A program made the translations under genes and the position numbers. A stretch of 9,118 bases of DNA from assembly GCA_945897655.1 (NCBI GenBank), contig CAMDHB010000118.1, positions 1-9,118 on the forward strand. The letters run 5' to 3'. The DNA comes from Pseudorhodobacter antarcticus. GTDB lineage: Bacteria; Pseudomonadota; Alphaproteobacteria; Rhodobacterales; Rhodobacteraceae. This document shows, piece by piece, positions 5,700-9,118 of this stretch (the first letter of the stretch is position 1; each line of letters starts with the position of its first letter). Below the pieces are notes generated by a model that did no database searches, was not told the DNA's origin, and saw nothing but the letters and a program-made list of their open reading frames with translations.

Positions 5700-6785
5700 C
5701 TACCACTGCGTGCCGGGGGGCAAACCCAGCGCCTCGGCATGGAAATCCAGACGGTATGGTTTGGCGGTGGGGGGCAGTTCTTTCTTGATCCGGTATTCCG
5801 GATCGGTCAACTGACGGCGCAGGGCCATAAACACCTCGGACAATCCATCCGCGATCGAGGTGTTGGGGGCGGGCATGTCGGCCTTGATGCGGGCGTGTAA
5901 CCGGGGCAGGGCGTGATAGGGCACCATCGGGAACATGTGGTGTTCGACGTGGTAATTCATGTTCCAGTAAACAAACCGGCTGAACGGGTTCAGATAAACC
6001 GTGCGGGTGTTCAGGCGGTGGTCGATCACGTTGTCGGCCATGCCGGTGTGCTGCAACAGCCCGGTCACGATGTAATGCCACGAGCCATAGAACACTGGCC
6101 CGCCAATCACCATCAGGGGCAGGATGGAGCCCATTGCCAGCGCCGCAATGATCGTGGCGGCATAGATCACCAGCCAGATCCGGGCAATCAGCGCGGCTTT
6201 GGACCATTCGCTTTCGGGCACAAAGCTTTTTTCCTGCGGGGTCAGGCTGCCAAAGGCATAGCGGAACATCTTGGTTACTGACTGGACCGAATCCCACCCA
6301 AAGAACAGCAGCACTACCTTGAAGATATGGGGTGGGCGCATGGTGATAATCTCGGGGTCAAGGCCTACGATGATGGTGTCGGTGTGGTGGCGGGCATGCG
6401 ACCAGCGCCACAGGACCGGATTGCGCAGCAGGCTGAAGCAGGCGACGTGATAGATTACGCTGTTCATCCAGGGCGTCTTGAACGCGGTGCCGTGGCCGCC
6501 TTCGTGCCAGCGGCTGTCCGCGCCCGAGGCATAAAGAACGCCATACACCAGCCAGAACGGGGCCGACCACCAGCTGGGCCAAAGGGCGATGCCGATGCCC
6601 GCCAGAACGATCATCGATCCGTAATAGATGAAGGTATCGCGCAGGGCAGGGCCGTCGCTGCGGCGCATAAGGTCCTTCATCTCGGCCCGCGAAATGTCGG
6701 TGTGGTACCATTCGGCGGCGGCCAGACCGATATCGACGGCCCGCTTCGCGCTGGGTCCCAGCAGGTCATATTCCCGTAAAGCCAT
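5700..6785 (-). CDS. MocD-like fatty acid desaturase/hydroxylase family oxygenase
   Basis: A membrane-bound di-iron enzyme of the fatty acid desaturase superfamily (PF00487), 361 residues. The three histidine boxes that hold the iron pair are HEGGH (94-98), HARHH (130-134) and HVEHH (279-283), with a further H246. Hydrophobic hairpins lie at about 52-88 and 200-240. Segments such as SAKRAVDIGLAAAEWYHTD near the start and SDSRWHE-like GADSRWHEGGHGTAF recall, from memory, MocD, the oxygenase of rhizopine catabolism, rather than a classical acyl-lipid desaturase. The start at 6785 is chosen because AAGGAG lies seven bases upstream; a 24-residue in-frame extension to 6857 would run through the promoter region. 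The gene is divergent from a sugar-type ABC importer, which supports a role in oxidising or demethylating the imported compound. A lipid desaturase remains the alternative. Such enzymes need ferredoxin and reductase partners, not seen here. Confidence 0.85.
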   Translation of the reverse strand: MALREYDLLGPSAKRAVDIGLAAAEWYHTDISRAEMKDLMRRSDGPALRDTFIYYGSMIVLAGIGIALWPSWWSAPFWLVYGVLYASGADSRWHEGGHGTAFKTPWMNSVIYHVACFSLLRNPVLWRWSHARHHTDTIIVGLDPEIITMRPPHIFKVVLLFFGWDSVQSVTKMFRYAFGSLTPQEKSFVPESEWSKAALIARIWLVIYAATIIAALAMGSILPLMVIGGPVFYGSWHYIVTGLLQHTGMADNVIDHRLNTRTVYLNPFSRFVYWNMNYHVEHHMFPMVPYHALPRLHARIKADMPAPNTSIADGLSEVFMALRRQLTDPEYRIKKELPPTAKPYRLDFHAEALGLPPGTQW

Positions 6786-6840
6786 CGACACGCTCCTTGC
6801 TGCTTTGAGTGGTTTCGCGATTCTCCAAACCCTGAATGCA

Positions 6841-6877
6841 AAACATTTGACAAACATTTGTCTGACATGTCTAGCTT
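6841..6877. promoter_or_regulatory. Shared divergent promoter with operator-like repeats
   Basis: The 9-mer AAACATTTG occurs twice with an 11-bp period (6841-6849 and 6852-6860). The second copy is embedded in the inverted repeat GACAAA-CA-TTTGTC (6849-6862), and the 8-bp palindrome GACATGTC follows at 6864-6871. The plus strand has a perfect TTGACA -35 (6847-6852) with a weak -10 around 6870-6877. The minus strand has TAGACA (6868-6873), 17 bases and TCAAAT (6845-6850) toward the oxygenase gene. The two promoters therefore overlap face to face across the repeats, and one bound regulator could control both the importer and the oxygenase. Confidence 0.5.
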
Positions 6878-6960
6878 AACCTGTGACCGGTGGGTTTCAG
6901 GGAGAACAGAATACAAAGGCTTGCCGTGTCTCGGGGAGAACGATCTGGGAGGATCTTGGA

Positions 6961-7926
6961 ATGAGAAGACGGAATATGTTTAAGGCAGCGCTGTCATCAG
7001 CCAGCGTTGTCGCGGCAATATCGGGCTCACCCGTGGTGGCCCAAGAGCTTGAGACTGTTAAAGTTACCTTCATCCAACACTGCTGTTCGGGCGCAACCTT
7101 CTTTCAGCCCATGCAATTTGGCGCGGAAGAGGCGGCACGGCTGTTCAACGTTGAACTGACCTATGTGAACGCCGATGGCGACGCCGCCCGTGCCGCCAAC
7201 CTGATCGAGACGGCCATTGCCGAGGGCCAAGACGCGGTCATCCCCACCATCACGGTTCCGGACGCCTTGGACGAAGCGGTCCAGAAGGCCAAGGATGCCG
7301 GGCTGATCGTGATCGTGCAGAACATCGACGACCCGATGGGTTCGGCCGGCAACGCGCGCGATTCGTTCGTTGGGCAGAACTTCATCGCATCGGGCGCGAT
7401 CATCGGCCAGAAGATGATTGACCACTATGGTCTGAAGGCGGGCGACCATTGCCTTCTGCCGGTGGAATTCCCGGAACTGACCTATGCGATCGAGCGGGCG
7501 CAAGGCGTGCAATCGGCGCTGGAACCGGCGGGTGTCACCTCGGAAATCATCGGGACGGGTACGGTTGATGCCGAAGCGCTGACCATCATCAGCCAGGCCC
7601 TGATTGCCAACCCCAAGATCACCTGCGCCATCGGTCTGGGCACCACGCCCACCACCAACATCCCGGATGCGGCCATCGAAGCCGGGCGTGACGGGCTGCC
7701 GAACGGCGGGTTCGACACCAACCCCAAGATCATGGAAAACATCATGGCTGGCATCACGGTCGGCACGATGGACCAGCAGCCCTTCTGGCAGGGGTACTTG
7801 CCGGTCATGTTTGCCGCCTATGAAAAGCGTTACGGCCTGAAGGCTGTGGACTTTGACACCGGCAACAACCTGATCGAGGCGTCGAATGGCGACCTCGCGC
7901 TGAAGTGGGGCGGCACCTACCGCTAA
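6961..7926 (+). CDS. Periplasmic sugar-binding protein of an ABC importer
   Basis: Type I periplasmic binding protein of the ribose/galactose/MocB class (Periplasmic_BP_4, PF13407), 321 residues. The N-terminus MRRRNMFKAALSSASVVAAISGSPVVAQE is an export signal with probable cleavage after residue 27; RRNMF fits the RRxPhiPhi pattern, so Tat export is possible. Recognisable parts are VTFIQHCCSGATFFQPMQFGAEEAA (35-59), the first lobe, QDAVIPTITVPDALDEAVQKAKDAGLIVIVQN (ligand-cleft hinge), DDP and VGQN, and the late QQPFWQGYLPV typical of the fold. The start at 6961 has GGGAGGA upstream; an in-frame GTG at 6883 would add 26 residues before the signal and is rejected. A vicinal cysteine pair, C41-C42, is unusual in this position. 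The ligand cannot be read from sequence; a sugar, inositol or cyclitol is likely from the family and the oxygenase next door. Confidence 0.9.
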   Translation: MRRRNMFKAALSSASVVAAISGSPVVAQELETVKVTFIQHCCSGATFFQPMQFGAEEAARLFNVELTYVNADGDAARAANLIETAIAEGQDAVIPTITVPDALDEAVQKAKDAGLIVIVQNIDDPMGSAGNARDSFVGQNFIASGAIIGQKMIDHYGLKAGDHCLLPVEFPELTYAIERAQGVQSALEPAGVTSEIIGTGTVDAEALTIISQALIANPKITCAIGLGTTPTTNIPDAAIEAGRDGLPNGGFDTNPKIMENIMAGITVGTMDQQPFWQGYLPVMFAAYEKRYGLKAVDFDTGNNLIEASNGDLALKWGGTYR

Positions 7927-7935
7927 GCTGATCCG

Positions 7936-7963
7936 GTCTGGCGCGGAGTGATCCGCGCCAGAC
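7936..7963 (+). terminator. Intercistronic hairpin between binding protein and permease genes
   Basis: GTCTGGCGCGGA (7936-7947) and TCCGCGCCAGAC (7952-7963) form a perfect 12-bp stem with a four-base GTGA loop, starting nine bases after the binding-protein stop. There is no U tract after it. Such structures between a binding-protein gene and its permease commonly protect the upstream message from 3' exonucleases and lower downstream expression, matching the need for excess binding protein. It is more likely a stabiliser with partial termination than a full terminator. Confidence 0.7.
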
Positions 7964-7996
7964 TGCCCTGAGGTTGACTTAGCTGGGGGTGATGGG

Positions 7997-9040
7997 GTGG
8001 AGACGAACGCGGACCGCGCAGGCCGGCGCTATCGGGATCAGTCTGGGCTATGGGCCAGGTTCAAGGCCTTTCAGGCTGTCAGCATCGTCGCAGTGTCGAT
8101 CGGGTTCATGGGCATTCTGGTGCTGTGGACGGTTCTGACGGGCGGGGATTTCAAGTTTTTCACGGCGGGCAACCTGTCGGTTCTGTCGCAGCAGATCCCG
8201 ATCACGGCGATTGCGGCGATTGGCGTGGGCATTTTGATGATCGCCGGGGAGTTCGACATCTCGGTCGCCGGGACGTTCACGCTGGTGGCCTTTGTGATCG
8301 CCATCACGGCGGGGGACTGGGCGCTGCCCTTGGCGGTGGCGCTGCTGATCGGGTTGTGCGTGGCGGTGATGATCGGGCTGGTGAATGGGTGGATCACCTG
8401 CTGGCTGGGCATACCGTCGTTCATTGCCACCATCGGGATGATGTTCTTTCTGCGCGGGGCGGTGCGGTTCGTGTCCGTCAACCCCGAAACGGATTTGCCG
8501 GATAGTTTGCTCTTCGTCTCGCCCGAGGGGTTCAAGACGGTCATGACGGGGCAGGTCGCGGGGCCGATCTATGCGCAACTGTTCTGGTTGGCGCTGGTGG
8601 CGGTGGTGGCGTACCTGATCCTGAACCGGCACCGTTTGGGCAACCATATCTATACGGCAGGTGGCAACCAGAATGCGGCCGTCAGCATTGGCGTCAACGT
8701 GCGGCGGACCAAGCTGGTGGCTTTTGTGATCTGCGCCCTGACGGCGGGGTTTGCCGGGCTGTTGCAGGCGACGCGGATCACGGAGATTGAGCCGTCTTAT
8801 GCCACCATCAGCGGGTTGGAGTTGAAGGCCATCGCAGCGGCGGTGGTGGGGGGCGTCAGCCTGTACGGCGGGCGGGGCACGATCATCGGCATCATTCTGG
8901 GGGCCGCGATGATTGACTGTGTGGACAACGTGCTGGTGCTGCTGAACGCGCCCGAGACCATCTTCAAGGGTATCCTGGGCGCGGTCATCATCCTGGCCGT
9001 GGTTCTGAACAACATCGTTTCACGGCGGGAGGTGTCATGA
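7997..9040 (+). CDS. RbsC-type sugar ABC transporter permease
   Basis: Inner-membrane permease of the branched-chain/ribose class (BPD_transp_2, PF02653), 347 residues. About eight to ten hydrophobic helices are visible, including 26-48, 68-84, 93-105, 110-130, 140-156, 195-210, 238-257, 277-300 and 322-340. The conserved GEFDISVAG (84-92) corresponds to the GGIDLSVG signature of RbsC. HIYTAGGNQNAAVSIGVNVRR (217-237) is the cytoplasmic loop expected to contact the ATPase, and LYGGRGTIIGIILGA (289-303) is typical near the C-terminus. The start is the GTG at 7997 behind a G-rich ribosome site; an ATG at 7992 is out of frame. It follows the binding-protein gene after 70 bases containing a hairpin and overlaps the next gene by ATGA, indicating translational coupling within one operon. 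Confidence 0.93.
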   Translation: METNADRAGRRYRDQSGLWARFKAFQAVSIVAVSIGFMGILVLWTVLTGGDFKFFTAGNLSVLSQQIPITAIAAIGVGILMIAGEFDISVAGTFTLVAFVIAITAGDWALPLAVALLIGLCVAVMIGLVNGWITCWLGIPSFIATIGMMFFLRGAVRFVSVNPETDLPDSLLFVSPEGFKTVMTGQVAGPIYAQLFWLALVAVVAYLILNRHRLGNHIYTAGGNQNAAVSIGVNVRRTKLVAFVICALTAGFAGLLQATRITEIEPSYATISGLELKAIAAAVVGGVSLYGGRGTIIGIILGAAMIDCVDNVLVLLNAPETIFKGILGAVIILAVVLNNIVSRREVS

Positions 9041-9118
9041 GCACGACCAATGAGCCTGATGTCGCCCGCCGCTATGCCGCCAAAAGCTGGCTCACACGGT
9101 TGCGCAACAATCCTGCAG
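9037..9118 (+). CDS. Start of the next ABC transporter gene (3' end outside window)
   Basis: The ATG at 9037 overlaps the permease stop as ATGA. Twenty-seven codons are visible (MSTTNEPDVARRYAAKSW then LTRLRNNPA). The polar, basic N-terminus ending in LRNNP resembles the cytoplasmic lead-in of a second RbsC-type permease rather than a Walker-A-containing ATPase, but the fragment is too short to decide. The overlap indicates it is translated with the preceding permease. Confidence 0.6.
   Translation, partial: MSTTNEPDVARRYAAKSWLTRLRNNPA

Noticed and set aside
5647..6297. Second minus-strand frame overlapping the oxygenase gene
   Set aside because: Out-of-frame shadow, rich in Arg/Pro/His; the oxygenase frame carries all three histidine boxes.
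6786..6857. Upstream extension of the oxygenase gene by 24 codons
   Set aside because: The extension runs through the divergent promoter repeats, has an atypical composition and lacks a ribosome site, whereas the ATG at 6785 has AAGGAG at ideal spacing.

Overview
The window looks like chromosomal DNA of a GC-rich alphaproteobacterium, most likely of the Rhodobacteraceae/Roseobacter group. The grounds are the strong G/C third-position bias, the MreB and LeuA sequences, an RTX-tailed secreted enzyme, and a MocD-like oxygenase beside a sugar-type ABC transporter. The assignment is by protein character only, since no database search was possible. No tRNA, rRNA, CRISPR array, insertion sequence or phage gene is visible.

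Layout, left to right. (1) 1-1036, minus: mreB, nearly complete, lacking only its extreme C-terminus. A stem-loop and an AT-rich promoter-like stretch lie upstream. (2) 1170-2846, minus: a class-C beta-lactamase-fold serine hydrolase fused to RTX calcium-binding repeats, so probably exported by a type I system. (3) 2847-2986: an AT-rich divergent promoter region with a long inverted repeat. (4) 2987-3769, plus: a two-gene cassette of a four-helix DUF2975 membrane protein and a YozG-like small Cro/C1 regulator. (5) 3773-5335, minus: leuA (2-isopropylmalate synthase). It is preceded by a short leader gene (5414-5506) rich in CTT leucine codons, whose promoter places the transcription start at or very near the leader AUG. 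Nothing else is coded between leuA and the oxygenase gene, but that stretch holds an 18-bp perfect palindrome and a terminator-like hairpin. (6) 5700-6785, minus: a MocD-like member of the fatty acid desaturase/hydroxylase family. It is divergent from (7) 6961-9118, plus: a sugar-type ABC importer operon with a periplasmic binding protein, an RbsC-type permease and the start of a third gene overlapping by ATGA. The two divergent units share a compact promoter region with repeated operator-like elements, and a 12-bp hairpin separates the binding-protein gene from the permease gene.

The most notable points are the leucine leader upstream of leuA (apparently leaderless, with mutually exclusive RNA pairings but no obvious intrinsic terminator), the pairing of a MocD-like oxygenase with a sugar/cyclitol-type importer (suggesting import and oxidative demethylation of a methylated polyol, as in rhizopine catabolism), and the RTX-fused hydrolase with an altered third active-site motif.
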